64,000 bases of DNA, from assembly GCF_032197885.1 (NCBI RefSeq), contig NZ_CP134159.1, positions 2,542,001-2,606,000 on the forward strand, read 5' to 3'. This DNA is from Levilactobacillus namurensis (GTDB lineage: Bacteria; Bacillota; Bacilli; Lactobacillales; Lactobacillaceae). This document shows positions 7,810-16,982 of this stretch, piece by piece; positions within the stretch are counted from its first letter, which is position 1, and the number at the start of each line of letters is the position of its first letter. The notes beneath the pieces were generated by a model, which did no database searches, was not told the DNA's origin, and saw only the letters and a list, made by a program, of their open reading frames with translations. The position numbers were made by a program, and so were the translations under genes.

Positions 7810-8844
7810 GTGTTACATAAGAAGTTACTGACCAGCCTATTACTGATTGCTGGGGTAACGGCCAGCTTAAGTGTTCCGGCACAGGCCGCCAGCACCTACT
7901 ACACCACCAACCCGGGCATCATCCGGGTCAAGAAGACCGTTATCTACTACAAGAATGCCGCCCGAACCCAAAAGATCAAAGCCATCAAAAAGGGCCACTA
8001 CGCTAAGATCAGTAAAGTAATCACCACGGGCAAGCACCCGGTCTTAAAGACCAACACTGGGAAATACGTGACGGCTAACAAGGCCTTCGTTGCCAAGACA
8101 GCTGGGTATCAGAACCCTAAGAAGTACTATCAAGTCAACTACACCCAGATCAAGCCTTACGGGAAGGTCGGCTACACGGTCAAACGGCACTACGAAGGCA
8201 TCAAGACCTGGAAGATCATGCGTCGTCTAGGCACCGCCAACGGGTATAACCAATACAACCAGGCGACCTACAACGCCGTTAAGGCCTTTCAACGGAAGCA
8301 CGGGTTGAAGGTTACGGGGAACGTGAACCAGAAGACCTGGGTCAAGTTGGGCTTCTCCAAGTCGAGCTTCAAGAGCATCGACAGTTACGTGGCACCACTA
8401 GGCGCCCACGCCTGGAACGGCCGGTCCGCCCACATCGAAGCCATGATTCACCAGGCCTACAAGTACTTGGGTAAGCCGTACTTAGTCGGCTCATCCTCCA
8501 AGCCCATCTACGGCACGGACTGTTCCGGACTGGTGATGCAGGCCCTCTACGCTGGAGGCATCAACCCCGCACCAATTAGCGCCATCCACCACGCCTACCC
8601 AGGTAACGAGTGGAATTCACGGAACCTCTGGGCCAGCAAGAAGTTCCAGCACGTGGCGTACCGAAACCGGCAACGCGGCGATCTAGTCTTCTACTACCAG
8701 CCAGGGACCCACACCATCTGGCACGTAGCGCTTTACTTAGGCCACAACAAGGTCATCGAAAGTTGGCCACCACGGATCATGGTCCAACCCATCAAGAATG
8801 GCCAACGGTCGAACATTGCTGGGATTGCGCGGGTGTTCCATTAG
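7810..8844 (+). CDS. Secreted NlpC/P60 peptidoglycan endopeptidase with peptidoglycan-binding domain
   Basis: A 344-residue secreted hydrolase. GTG start with AAGGGGAG upstream, then a signal peptide (MLHKKLLTSLLLIAGVTASL, cleavage near AQA-AS). Residues about 30-100 form a Lys/Tyr-rich repeat of the surface-layer/DUF5776-like kind. About 115-190 is a peptidoglycan-binding domain (YNQATYNAVKAFQRKHGL). The C-terminal NlpC/P60 domain has catalytic Cys238 in TDCSGL and His305 in IWHVALYLG. This family cuts the stem peptide of peptidoglycan. It lies directly behind the C39-like gene and ahead of a terminator. Confidence 0.88.
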   Translation: MLHKKLLTSLLLIAGVTASLSVPAQAASTYYTTNPGIIRVKKTVIYYKNAARTQKIKAIKKGHYAKISKVITTGKHPVLKTNTGKYVTANKAFVAKTAGYQNPKKYYQVNYTQIKPYGKVGYTVKRHYEGIKTWKIMRRLGTANGYNQYNQATYNAVKAFQRKHGLKVTGNVNQKTWVKLGFSKSSFKSIDSYVAPLGAHAWNGRSAHIEAMIHQAYKYLGKPYLVGSSSKPIYGTDCSGLVMQALYAGGINPAPISAIHHAYPGNEWNSRNLWASKKFQHVAYRNRQRGDLVFYYQPGTHTIWHVALYLGHNKVIESWPPRIMVQPIKNGQRSNIAGIARVFH

Positions 8845-8883
8845 ATCGACCACGCGAAATCGTTTGAGTATCAGAATTTAAAC

Positions 8884-8928
8884 GCGACTACTGCTTACTT
8901 CAGCCGAAGTAAGGGGTAGTCGTTTTTG
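8884..8928 (+). terminator. Rho-independent terminator
   Basis: Stem CGACTACTGCTTACTTC/GAAGTAAGGGGTAGTCG followed by TTTTT. Confidence 0.8.
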
Positions 8929-9124
8929 TCGTTCTGCCAACCCGTTTACCGCTGGTGGTAGCACCTCAACGTCCCACGCTTAGTGCTGCTCCCAAATCAG
9001 TCGTACCGGGAGTAACGTTCTTGATAAAATTATTTATAAGACGATTAGGTTGTCATTATCGTCCGAGCTACTATACTGGGGTTATCGTAACCGTTCACCC
9101 CACATCATTCAGGAGGGACCCCCT

Positions 9125-10879
9125 TTGTCCACTAAATTCTCTGATCACCAGCACGCTTCCCACGCTAATTCTGCAAACCACGTGATATTGCAAACCACCT
9201 TACTACTAGGCCTGAGCCTCGCGCTATCTGCGGGTGCCCTTCCGGCAAACGCCGCTACGGTAAGCAATCTGCCGGCCACAACGCACCCCACTGCGGCGTC
9301 ACGGACAACCACCACGAATCTAGGGAACGCTCAGACCTGGCTCCCCGATAAGACGCTCCGCAACTGGATCGAAAAGAACCTACAAGGCCAAGTGGCACCC
9401 GCAGAAGCCGGTGCGTCAACGCCCACCATCACCGATGCGAATCTGGCCCAGTACCTTCCCCAACTGACCAGCCTTTCAGACGCCAACATTCCCATTACCC
9501 AACCGCGCGCGTCCACCACGGATCTGCTCCAACCAGGTAAAATCACCGATTGGACTGGCCTGGACAAGTTTACGAACCTCACCGAATTCACGGTCGTGGA
9601 GGCCGACCGCTTGAACCTGACCGGCCTCCATCAGTTGTCCTTTAGCTTCGCTCCCCGACTGGAGGTTCTCCAACTCCAATACGGCGGCGACACTCAAGCG
9701 CCGGACAACAGCCAACGCCTGTGGAATCGGCAACTCGACCTCAAGATTCCCGCGCAAACGTTTATTGATCAGCTACTGCCCAACAATCCCCACTTGACCA
9801 CCCTAGAGTTAAGCGGCTTAGGCCTGACGGGTGGCATCCCCCACTTAGACCACTTCCCACTGATCAGCAACGTTCGGCTAAATGCGAACCACCTCTCGGG
9901 AAAAATCACGGCGTTACCTCGATTACATGAACAACCAAGCGACCAATCCGACCAATCCCCCTTACTTTCCGTTGGTCAAAATGACCTCTCCGGATACCTG
10001 CCGGATCTGCGGTCCCTAAACGGTACCTTTGCTTATGACCAAAATCACCTGTTAACCAGTCTCACCAACTTACCCCAGCACCCCAATTATAATGACAATC
10101 ATTCCGCCGGGTACGACCAATCCTTCGACGTCGGCTCACTGGGAGACCCGTCAACGACGCCCGCCCACCCCATTAACCTGTCGGCGTTAGTCCAGAAATT
10201 CCAGTGGCAGGTCCAAAACGCCACCACCGGGCAAGCCACCCCAACCCGGCTTAAACTGATCACCAATATTCCCCCCGTCATTCTCCAGATGAAGGGTGAT
10301 CACCCCGATGTGGACCATGACGCGGACGCCACCGCGTTCTTTAAGTTAACCCAAAACGCCGCCGGTGACACCCTGGCCACCCCAACGGCCACCACCCCAG
10401 CTGGAGCGTACTGGATCACAGGGCTTCCCAGCGACGACCCACAAGCACCATACTCGGCGAACATCATCTTCCACTTAACCAAAACCACGGCCGCGGTGGT
10501 GCCCCCACTACCCACACCAACGCCAAAACCAACACCGAAACCCCAACCCGCACCAGAACCCCAGCCGGAGCTTCCTCAACCCACCACGCCCCCGACACCA
10601 ACGCCCCAACCACCAGTCAAGCCACAGTTGAGCGGTAGTTCGACCAACGTAACATCCCCCAGCCTGTTACACCCCTTGACTAGCCATCTCCCGGACCGCC
10701 CGTCCGAACACTCGGCCACTCAGTATCCGGCTCAAGCTTCAACGTCACGGCCGACCACGCCGCATCCCACGACCAACCAGACGCTCCCCCAGACTGACGA
10801 CCACACCCCCTGGTTCGCAATCCTTCTGGGTAGCGGTAGCTTACTGGGACTGGTTGGTTGGCGCCGTAAGTTCCACTAG
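9125..10879 (+). CDS. LPxTG-anchored surface protein with leucine-rich repeats (LPQTD)
   Basis: A 584-residue cell-wall-anchored protein. The start is a TTG at 9125 with AGGAGG 8 bases upstream. A signal peptide follows (hydrophobic LLLGLSLALSAGAL, cleavage near ANA-AT). Residues about 60-400 contain irregular leucine-rich repeats such as LTTLELSGLGLTGGIPHLD and VRLNANHLSGKI. A Pro-rich spacer (PTPTPKPTPKPQPAPEPQP) runs near residues 460-500. The C-terminus has an LPQTD sorting motif, a hydrophobic helix and RRKFH. The opening WLPDKTLRNWIEKNL resembles WMPNTLLQNEVLKEL of the MucBP surface protein at 45788, so the two share an N-terminal region. It is probably an adhesin or matrix protein; the ligand is unknown. 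Confidence 0.8.
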   Translation: MSTKFSDHQHASHANSANHVILQTTLLLGLSLALSAGALPANAATVSNLPATTHPTAASRTTTTNLGNAQTWLPDKTLRNWIEKNLQGQVAPAEAGASTPTITDANLAQYLPQLTSLSDANIPITQPRASTTDLLQPGKITDWTGLDKFTNLTEFTVVEADRLNLTGLHQLSFSFAPRLEVLQLQYGGDTQAPDNSQRLWNRQLDLKIPAQTFIDQLLPNNPHLTTLELSGLGLTGGIPHLDHFPLISNVRLNANHLSGKITALPRLHEQPSDQSDQSPLLSVGQNDLSGYLPDLRSLNGTFAYDQNHLLTSLTNLPQHPNYNDNHSAGYDQSFDVGSLGDPSTTPAHPINLSALVQKFQWQVQNATTGQATPTRLKLITNIPPVILQMKGDHPDVDHDADATAFFKLTQNAAGDTLATPTATTPAGAYWITGLPSDDPQAPYSANIIFHLTKTTAAVVPPLPTPTPKPTPKPQPAPEPQPELPQPTTPPTPTPQPPVKPQLSGSSTNVTSPSLLHPLTSHLPDRPSEHSATQYPAQASTSRPTTPHPTTNQTLPQTDDHTPWFAILLGSGSLLGLVGWRRKFH

Positions 10880-10905
10880 CGCCTAAAACTAGCCTGCCAA
10901 CGCAA

Positions 10906-10943
10906 AAATAACCCGGGAAATGTCAGGATTTCCCGGGTTATCT
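10906..10943. terminator. Bidirectional rho-independent terminator
   Basis: Stem ATAACCCGGGAAAT/ATTTCCCGGGTTAT between convergent genes. Confidence 0.85.
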
Positions 10944-12089
10944 TCATCGTTTAAGTTCTGTCGGCTGTCCTAACTGATAAGCCCGCATCGCCGTAGCGCC
11001 AGCATTCGTCAGGAGCGATTCCGTCTGGGCAATGGCCTGGTCCACGGTCATGGGGGCTACCGTAGACGACAAGACCAGGTCGACGCCCGCCGCGTAAACC
11101 GCCGCTAAGTCGTCACCGACACTCCCGGCAATCAGGATCACCGGAACCTGGGCGGCGTGTGCCAGCTTAGCCACGCCAATCGGGGCCTTACCCATCAGGG
11201 ACTGGCCGTCCACCCGGCCTTCACCGGTCAGGACCAGGTCCGCCACTTGCAGCTTGGCCGCCAATTGCGTGAGCTTTAGCATGGTCGCGGTTCCCGGTGC
11301 CAGTGTCGCACCCAATAACCGTAAGCCAAACCCGGTGCCACCCGCGGCGCCGTCGCCCGGACAGCTCAGTGGAAAGGCATTTTGTGCGGCCAGGGCCGCC
11401 TGATAATGGGTTAGATTGGCATCGAGTTCTTGCACCATTTCCGGGGTCGCCCCCTTCTGTGGGCCGAAAACGGCCGCCGCACCGTAGGGACCCGTCAAGA
11501 CGTTCTCCACGTCGGTCAGGGCCACTAGGTTGACCCTGGCTAAGCGGGCATCTAACCCGCTGAGGTCCACTAAGGCCAGCTCACGTAACCCGGCCCCGCC
11601 CCGCGGAATCGGGTCGCCCGTAGCCGTCAGCAAGCGAGCGCCTAGGGCCTGCAACATCCCCGCGCCCCCATCGGTGGTGCCACTACCGCCCAGGCCCACG
11701 TAAACGGTGGTCGCCCCGGCCGTCAGCGCCGCGTCAATCAACTGACCCACACCATAAGTACTGGCCGTAAGGGGCGCATAGTCGGGCTGAACCAGGTTCA
11801 ATCCGGCCGCCGCGGCCATTTCAATCACGGCCATGTGCTGGGCCGGTAACCAGCCCCATGTCGCGTCGACCGGCTGGTCCACCGGTCCCGTCACCCTAGT
11901 GGTTCGGCGTTCGCCGCCTAACGCCGCCAAGACACTGTCGACCGTCCCTTCACCGCCATCGGCCATGGGGACCGTGACCACCGAAGCTTCCGGGTCAACT
12001 TGATAGATCCCGTTGGTTAAGTACTCGCCCACTTGTTGGGAGGTGGCACTCCCTTTGAATGAATCCGCCGCAATCACGATCCGTGTCAT
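10944..12089 (-). CDS. glxK: Glycerate kinase
   Basis: A 381-residue enzyme of the type I glycerate kinase family, which phosphorylates D-glycerate with ATP to give 2- or 3-phosphoglycerate. Family signatures visible: IAADSFKGSATSQQV at the N-terminus, PMADGGEGTVDS near residue 42, YVGLGGSGTTDGGAGML near 130, ALTDVENVLTGPYGA near 190, and DLVLTGEGRVDGQSLMGKAP near 285. Length is normal. The start has AAGGGA upstream. The neighbour 24 bp downstream is a degenerate AMP-binding protein, which gives no pathway context. Serine or glyoxylate-derived glycerate is a plausible source. Confidence 0.92.
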   Translation of the reverse strand: MTRIVIAADSFKGSATSQQVGEYLTNGIYQVDPEASVVTVPMADGGEGTVDSVLAALGGERRTTRVTGPVDQPVDATWGWLPAQHMAVIEMAAAAGLNLVQPDYAPLTASTYGVGQLIDAALTAGATTVYVGLGGSGTTDGGAGMLQALGARLLTATGDPIPRGGAGLRELALVDLSGLDARLARVNLVALTDVENVLTGPYGAAAVFGPQKGATPEMVQELDANLTHYQAALAAQNAFPLSCPGDGAAGGTGFGLRLLGATLAPGTATMLKLTQLAAKLQVADLVLTGEGRVDGQSLMGKAPIGVAKLAHAAQVPVILIAGSVGDDLAAVYAAGVDLVLSSTVAPMTVDQAIAQTESLLTNAGATAMRAYQLGQPTELKR

Positions 12090-12113
12090 TTCTCACATTC
12101 CCTTACCTAGAAG

Positions 12114-13061
12114 TTAGCCCGCACCGGGAGTCATCCCTGCGGTCCGGGGTACATTATCTTTTATGATAGCCTTCTTCTGGGGATTAGTGAACCGCGAATC
12201 ACGGCGGTCAGCTTGACTGACCCGGTAACGTAACGCCCGGTCCCAGGCAGGAACCGACGCAGGTTCGGGCATGAAGCGTAAGGTCGACAGGCCGCTGGGG
12301 TCGGCGAGCCGTAACAACGCCGCCAAGCGCAAAGGGCGTAGGGACACGTGAGTGATCTGATTGTCCGTGACCTGGGGCCAGAATTGTGACGCGGTGAATT
12401 GCTGGGTCATCACTACCCGACCGCCCACGTACCGGGTCGCCAGTAGTGCCAGTTGGGCTTCCTGTTGGGTCAGCGCGGTCACTAGCAAGGTGCGGTCCGT
12501 GGCCGTTAACTGGTAGGTCGCCACGGTCGCCGCCACGTCCCGTTGAAGTTGGGCGTAGGTCAGCGTGACCGGTGATTGGGCGACCGTTAAACGCAAAGCC
12601 GGGTCCGCTTCGGTAGGCGTCGCCGCCACGTGGCCGGTAACGGCCAGGTCCCGGACCAACGTCAATTCCGGGGCGGTATTCAATTGGAGTCGGGTCACCG
12701 TACTGACCGCCGTCACAGCCGCGTTCAGTAACTCCGGGGTGACCACATAGGCCGCAAAGACGCGTTGCTGCATCCGACGGTGTAAGTCTTCTACGGTGGT
12801 CGTGCCCGCCACGGGGACCACTACCGCGCCCAATTCCCAGATGGCCTGGATCAGGACGGGGTAGACGGGAACGTTAGGCAGGGCCACCAACACGTGATCA
12901 CCGTGCCCCACTTTGAGGCCCCGGAGTTGGTCCTTCAACTGGTCAACGTCGGCGGCGAGTTCGCCCCCGGTATACCATTCTTGGGTCGCCGCGTCCTTTA
13001 AGACTGGTTGCGTGCTATGGCGCTGTAAGTGTTGCGTTAAAGTTAAGGTAAGTTTAGACAT
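12114..13061 (-). CDS. Degenerate acyl-CoA synthetase (N-terminal AMP-binding part only)
   Basis: A 315-residue protein that aligns by eye with the N-terminal half of long-chain acyl-CoA synthetases (normally about 500 residues). MSKLTLTLTQHLQRH..., VLVALPNVPVYPVLIQAIWELGA and THVSLRPLRLAALL fit family positions. The ATP-binding loop (usual form S-G-T-T-G-x-P-K) should fall between DPALRL and LTYAQLQ but reads TVAQSPVT. The adenylate-binding and hinge motifs and the C-terminal lid domain are absent, the last 60 residues being unrelated and basic. It cannot be a normal ligase. It has a good AAAGGAG site and an intact frame, so it may be a repurposed or decaying gene. It probably shares a transcript with glycerate kinase. 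Confidence 0.65.
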   Translation of the reverse strand: MSKLTLTLTQHLQRHSTQPVLKDAATQEWYTGGELAADVDQLKDQLRGLKVGHGDHVLVALPNVPVYPVLIQAIWELGAVVVPVAGTTTVEDLHRRMQQRVFAAYVVTPELLNAAVTAVSTVTRLQLNTAPELTLVRDLAVTGHVAATPTEADPALRLTVAQSPVTLTYAQLQRDVAATVATYQLTATDRTLLVTALTQQEAQLALLATRYVGGRVVMTQQFTASQFWPQVTDNQITHVSLRPLRLAALLRLADPSGLSTLRFMPEPASVPAWDRALRYRVSQADRRDSRFTNPQKKAIIKDNVPRTAGMTPGAG

Positions 13062-13458
13062 GGTGAAGCACTCCTTTCAAGATCGCGCTAGTTCCGCTCA
13101 CGGACGGAAAGACTAACGCGGCAAGCCACGATGAATTCTCTGGAATCACCGTCACCGGTGATGGCCATCGGCTGAACCAATAGCGTACCCTAGTTATAGC
13201 ATGGGGCCGTCTTCAGCGTCCTAACACGCCGGTAAGGATTGTCTAAGCTTTTCTTAGAAAGGGTGACCATCCCCGGCATACCGGGGCCATCATGTCGTCT
13301 TCACACTTTTATCACATTTAATTCATAAATTCATTAGACTTATGTAACACCTCTGTTTCACAGCTGTGCTATATTAAGTGTGTTACATACATTGGGGGAT
13401 GTTGGGACAATACTGTCCAAACGCCCCCTTTTTATCTAATTTTAAGGAGATGGCGCAC
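13062..13458. other. Divergent intergenic region upstream of the sulfotransferase-like gene
   Basis: About 400 bp between divergent genes. It holds a candidate promoter and an inverted repeat, annotated separately. I see no further gene in it. Confidence 0.5.
13342..13388 (+). promoter_or_regulatory. Promoter flanked by ATGTAACAC inverted repeat
   Basis: Perfect 9-bp arms ATGTAACAC (13342-13350) and GTGTTACAT (13380-13388) enclose an extended -10 element TGC-TATATT (-10 at 13370-13375) and the palindrome CACAGCTGTG. The arms are 38 bp apart, so a dimeric or looping regulator is possible. No clear -35 is present. Confidence 0.5.
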
Positions 13459-15180
13459 GTGCAACGTACTCACAAACGACTGTGGACCTTGGCAGTCGCC
13501 TCACTCGCAATTTTAACGGTCGGCCTGGCTGGTTGCTCAACCAAGACCAAAACCACGGCGAGCTACAAGATTAAGGAAAACAAGGTCGGCCTGACCACGG
13601 ATCAGATCAAGAAGAACCTGGATGTCAGCATCTTATCGACCCGGCAGGATAAACAAAAATCCCTGACCGCGACCTACAAGGCCGCTGCGGAGAATAAGGA
13701 TTACACGTTCGACAACCCTTACGTTAAAATCAATCCTTATGGCTCTTCACCATTGTCAGCCTTAGTGACTTTCACCACGGATGATGCGGTGAAGGTCAGC
13801 TACACGGTGGTCGGGAAGACGGACCACACCTCCATCACCAACACGGTCAAGGGTGGCTACACCACCAGTCACCAAGTTCCCGTGGTGGGTCTGTACGCCG
13901 ATACGAATAACACGGTTAAAATCACTGAAACCACTAAGAATGGTAAGACCACGACCAAGACGCTGCGGATGCAGACGGGGGCCTTACCTAAATACGTTAA
14001 GAACGCCACGATTACGGTGACTAATAAGGATAAGGACAAGATGAGCATCGGCAAGAACAAGCTGACCATCTTGAACCGGACCACTAAGCAACCGATGGCC
14101 GTCGACGCTGACGGGGCTGTTCGGTGGTACGACACCAACTACTCCCAACACATGATCGAACAATGGTCGAACGGACACATCATGATTCTGTCGAAGAAGG
14201 ACGTGGATTCTGATGTGTACAACGACTTACTGGAAACCGACTACTTGGGTCGGGTCTACAAGGAATACAGCTTCTCCGCGAAGACCAGTAGCTCCGATGC
14301 CGGCAGTATCAGTAAGGCCGCCGCTAAGGCTAACCCTGAAACCACGGTCATTCACCATGACTTGGTCGAATTGCCTAACCACAACTTGTTAGCCACGGTC
14401 TCCGACGGTTCCAAGTATAAGGAAGACACCATGATCGAAGTCGACCACAATACTGGAAAGATCGTTAAGGTCATCGATATGAAGAAGATCCTGCCGAAGT
14501 CCATGTACAAGGATTACAAGAAGGGTGCCGATGGTAAGATCGACTGGCTGCACCAAAACGCCATCGACTACGACAAGAACGATAAGAGTATCGTGATTTC
14601 CACGCGGAACCAAGATATGATCATGAAGATGGACTACAAGACCAAGCACATCAAGTGGATCTACAGTGGGAAGAAGAAGTCCTCCTGGCCAAAGGCTTAC
14701 CGTAAGTATGTCTTGACGCCAACCAAGGGCACCACCATCACCGGGGGTCAACACGGACTTTACCTGTTGAACAACGGTAACGGTGCTAAGGCTTCCAGCG
14801 AAGACTTCATGCTGTACGACAACAACATTGCCGTCACTAACGGGAACAAGAAGACGTCCGGCAAGTACTCACAAGCCGTTCAATACCACGTCAATACCAA
14901 GAACATGACCATCAAGCAGACTTGGGCTTATGGGAAGTCCCTGGGTAAGACCAACTTCACCAGTGTCATCGGATACGCCGAGAAGCAACCTAACGGTAAC
15001 GTCCTGATCGACTTCGGGTACAAGAATGGCGGAAACGAAAGTAACGTCATCGAAGTCACTAAGAGTGGCAAGCAGGTCTTCAACTTAACCATGAAGAACG
15101 CTGGTTCTAAGGCTTACGCCTACCGGGCTTACCGGGTACCGTTCTACGATTCCGCTTACCAATTCGACGCCACAAAATAA
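13459..15180 (+). CDS. Arylsulfotransferase (AssT)-like lipoprotein
   Basis: A 573-residue lipoprotein. The start is a GTG at 13459 with AAGGAG 9 bases upstream, then a basic-hydrophobic signal ending in the lipobox LAGC. The mature part resembles bacterial arylsulfate sulfotransferases: a beta-sandwich N-terminal domain, then a beta-propeller region with VIHHDLVELPNHNLLATVSD, WLHQNAIDYDKNDKSIVIST and ITGGQHGLYLLNNGN. The HHD, H-x-N and GGQH blocks match the family's conserved His/Asn positions. The known reaction is PAPS-independent transfer of sulfate from one phenol to another, on the outer face of the membrane. A strong terminator follows. The acceptor in this organism is unknown. Confidence 0.8.
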   Translation: MQRTHKRLWTLAVASLAILTVGLAGCSTKTKTTASYKIKENKVGLTTDQIKKNLDVSILSTRQDKQKSLTATYKAAAENKDYTFDNPYVKINPYGSSPLSALVTFTTDDAVKVSYTVVGKTDHTSITNTVKGGYTTSHQVPVVGLYADTNNTVKITETTKNGKTTTKTLRMQTGALPKYVKNATITVTNKDKDKMSIGKNKLTILNRTTKQPMAVDADGAVRWYDTNYSQHMIEQWSNGHIMILSKKDVDSDVYNDLLETDYLGRVYKEYSFSAKTSSSDAGSISKAAAKANPETTVIHHDLVELPNHNLLATVSDGSKYKEDTMIEVDHNTGKIVKVIDMKKILPKSMYKDYKKGADGKIDWLHQNAIDYDKNDKSIVISTRNQDMIMKMDYKTKHIKWIYSGKKKSSWPKAYRKYVLTPTKGTTITGGQHGLYLLNNGNGAKASSEDFMLYDNNIAVTNGNKKTSGKYSQAVQYHVNTKNMTIKQTWAYGKSLGKTNFTSVIGYAEKQPNGNVLIDFGYKNGGNESNVIEVTKSGKQVFNLTMKNAGSKAYAYRAYRVPFYDSAYQFDATK

Positions 15181-15191
15181 ATGAGCGCACT

Positions 15192-15227
15192 AAAAAATCC
15201 GCGAATGATTTCGCGGATTTTTTTTGC
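15192..15227 (+). terminator. Rho-independent terminator
   Basis: Stem AAATCCGCGAA/TTCGCGGATTT followed by a run of eight T. Confidence 0.9.
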
Positions 15228-15279
15228 ATTATTTACGTCATACCGTTTGGATTCTCGGCTCTTTCAAGAACCACGATAC

Positions 15280-15930
15280 CTATTGGTAGATATTCGCCAA
15301 CCCCGCCCGATCGCGGTGAGTCAGGTGAACCCGGTGTTGCTTGTACGGGTACATCACGGAACGGGATGACCGACTGTGGGCCAACCCTAACGCGTGCCCC
15401 AGTTCGTGGACAGCGACTGCTTGGGTCATCGAGACCGGATAGTCTGCGTTCATGCTGGCCGTGCCGTGGTTCCAAGTCGCAACGTGCCAGAAGCTGGTCT
15501 CCCGGATAATGGCCGGGCCCCCTTCACCTAGTTCGCGGTAATTCGCCCGCTTCGGCATCCGCTTGTGGTAGGCCCGCAAGGTGATTCGATTAGCCTGCGC
15601 CGGGGCTTTCCCCTGAATCAGGTGCACGCTGCCGGTCTGGTTATAGGTGGCAATCGCCGCGCGAAAGGCTCGACGCCCCGGTAACGGCAGGTTTCGTTTA
15701 AAGTGGTAATAGTAGGTCTTAGAGAGCGGGACGTCACGTACGATAGCGGCGGTGGGGGTCGCCTTAGGCCGGTGCGTTTGGTTCTTCACCGGCGTGGTCT
15801 GGGTGACCGGCTCATCCGGTTGAACCAACGCCTCACGCTGCGTGACCGGTAATCCACTCAGGTAGTAGACGCCCATGACCAGCATGGCGCCTAAAACGAC
15901 CCACTTCCAAAACTTTCGATGCTGTCGCAC
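15280..15930 (-). CDS. Matrixin-like zinc metalloprotease, membrane anchored (paralogue 1)
   Basis: A 216-residue protein with an N-terminal membrane segment (about residues 8-26) and a Thr/Pro-rich linker to about 65. The C-terminal metalloprotease domain carries the zinc motif HELGHALGLAHS (H-E-x-x-H-x-x-G-x-x-H, near residue 175) and a Met-turn SVMYP ten residues on. That arrangement is diagnostic of metzincins of the matrixin (M10-like) type. The start is a GTG at 15930 with GAGGGGGG 8 bases upstream. No clear propeptide cysteine switch is visible. It is the last of three tandem paralogues. The active site should lie outside the membrane; the substrate is unknown. Confidence 0.85.
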   Translation of the reverse strand: MRQHRKFWKWVVLGAMLVMGVYYLSGLPVTQREALVQPDEPVTQTTPVKNQTHRPKATPTAAIVRDVPLSKTYYYHFKRNLPLPGRRAFRAAIATYNQTGSVHLIQGKAPAQANRITLRAYHKRMPKRANYRELGEGGPAIIRETSFWHVATWNHGTASMNADYPVSMTQAVAVHELGHALGLAHSRSSRSVMYPYKQHRVHLTHRDRAGLANIYQ

Positions 15931-16049
15931 GGTCAACGCCCCCCTCAAAGCCAACTGAACTTTTGTCCTATTATCATAACATAGGTTAACAACTATTCAT
16001 GGTGTCAAACGCATTATTTATACAATATTAATAAGGATTCCTGCTTAAC

Positions 16050-16739
16050 TCAGGGATGGGCGACCCGCGGCCGGGATCCGTAGACGCCCCGTAAACCCGC
16101 TAAGTCCCCGGTGGTTAGGTCCGTATTGCCCTGATTTGTGGGATACATCACGGAATCGATGTCCCGGCTATGTTCCAACCCTAAGGCGTGCCCCAACTCG
16201 TGGATCGCCACCGCGTCGTTAAACGCCTGCGGATAAGCCCGGTTCAGGCTAGCCGTGGCCTGATTGCTAGTCAGCATGCCCCGCGGATTCAACGTATTCA
16301 CGATTTCCGGGCCCCCGTGACCTAACTCGATTTTCTGGGGGTCCTTAGCCGTCTGCCAGTAAGTGGAAAAAACCACTTGATTACTCCCATCGGGCCCCAC
16401 GCCGGGCTTCAAGTGGACCAACCCCGTCCGGTTAAACGTGGCGACGGCCGTCTCAAAGACGTCGCGACCATCCGTAGGTAGGTTGCGATTGAACCGGTAG
16501 TAGTAGGTCCGCGCCAAAGACTCGCCGTGAATGATCTTAAAGATGGGCGTGGCCCCCTTAGTGGTCGCAGCTTGTGCGGGTGTCGGCCGAACAGGCCTGG
16601 GCAGATTCAGGGTCCGCAACACGCGGTCCCACTGCGTGTTCACCCAGCGCGTACTTTCCGGTGTCAGCTGACTATGGTAGAGTCCCCCCATCATCAGTAG
16701 AACCAGCAATCCACCAACACACCACATTCGCCACTTCAC
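16050..16739 (-). CDS. Matrixin-like zinc metalloprotease, membrane anchored (paralogue 2)
   Basis: A 229-residue paralogue of its neighbours with the same plan: N-terminal membrane segment (about 5-22), linker, then a catalytic domain starting near the shared SLARTYYYRFNRNLPTDGR block. The zinc motif is HELGHALGLEHS near residue 180 and the Met-turn is SVMYP. A conserved ELGHGGPEI strand precedes it, as in the other copies. The start is a GTG at 16739 with AAAGGGG 8 bases upstream. It is separated from paralogue 1 by about 120 bp, with AT-rich sequence just upstream of each gene, so each may have its own promoter. Confidence 0.85.
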   Translation of the reverse strand: MKWRMWCVGGLLVLLMMGGLYHSQLTPESTRWVNTQWDRVLRTLNLPRPVRPTPAQAATTKGATPIFKIIHGESLARTYYYRFNRNLPTDGRDVFETAVATFNRTGLVHLKPGVGPDGSNQVVFSTYWQTAKDPQKIELGHGGPEIVNTLNPRGMLTSNQATASLNRAYPQAFNDAVAIHELGHALGLEHSRDIDSVMYPTNQGNTDLTTGDLAGLRGVYGSRPRVAHP

Positions 16740-16850
16740 ACTTAGCACCCCTTTTACATTTTTTAGGACTTGGTCGGGCCAAATCGTCTGCGACGTTTGT
16801 ACCATATATCAAAGTCCGACGGTAGGGGATTGTCGAATGTTTCGGATTTA

Positions 16851-16892
16851 AAAACGCTAAAGTGCGTTAGACGGCGGTTTAAAGCGTTTTTC
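16851..16892. terminator. Candidate hairpin upstream of matrixin paralogue 2
   Basis: Arms AAAAACGCT/AGCGTTTTT with a 24-base loop. It could be a weak terminator or a regulatory hairpin. Confidence 0.35.
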
Positions 16893-16937
16893 TCATACGC
16901 AAGATAAGTGGTCTAACCAATTAAAACTGCTTGATTA

Positions 16938-16976
16938 CAAACGGCCCGGCGAAAGAACCCCCTTCGCCGAGCCGTT
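16938..16976 (-). terminator. Terminator-like hairpin after matrixin paralogue 3
   Basis: Stem AACGGCCCGGCGAA/TTCGCCGAGCCGTT; the U tract on the minus transcript is short. Confidence 0.55.
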
Positions 16977-16982
16977 ACCTGT

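Noticed and set aside
13378..13458. Upstream extension of the arylsulfotransferase-like protein to an ATG-like start at 13378
   Set aside because: The extension precedes the AAGGAG site and would put 27 residues before the lipoprotein signal; the GTG at 13459 fits better.
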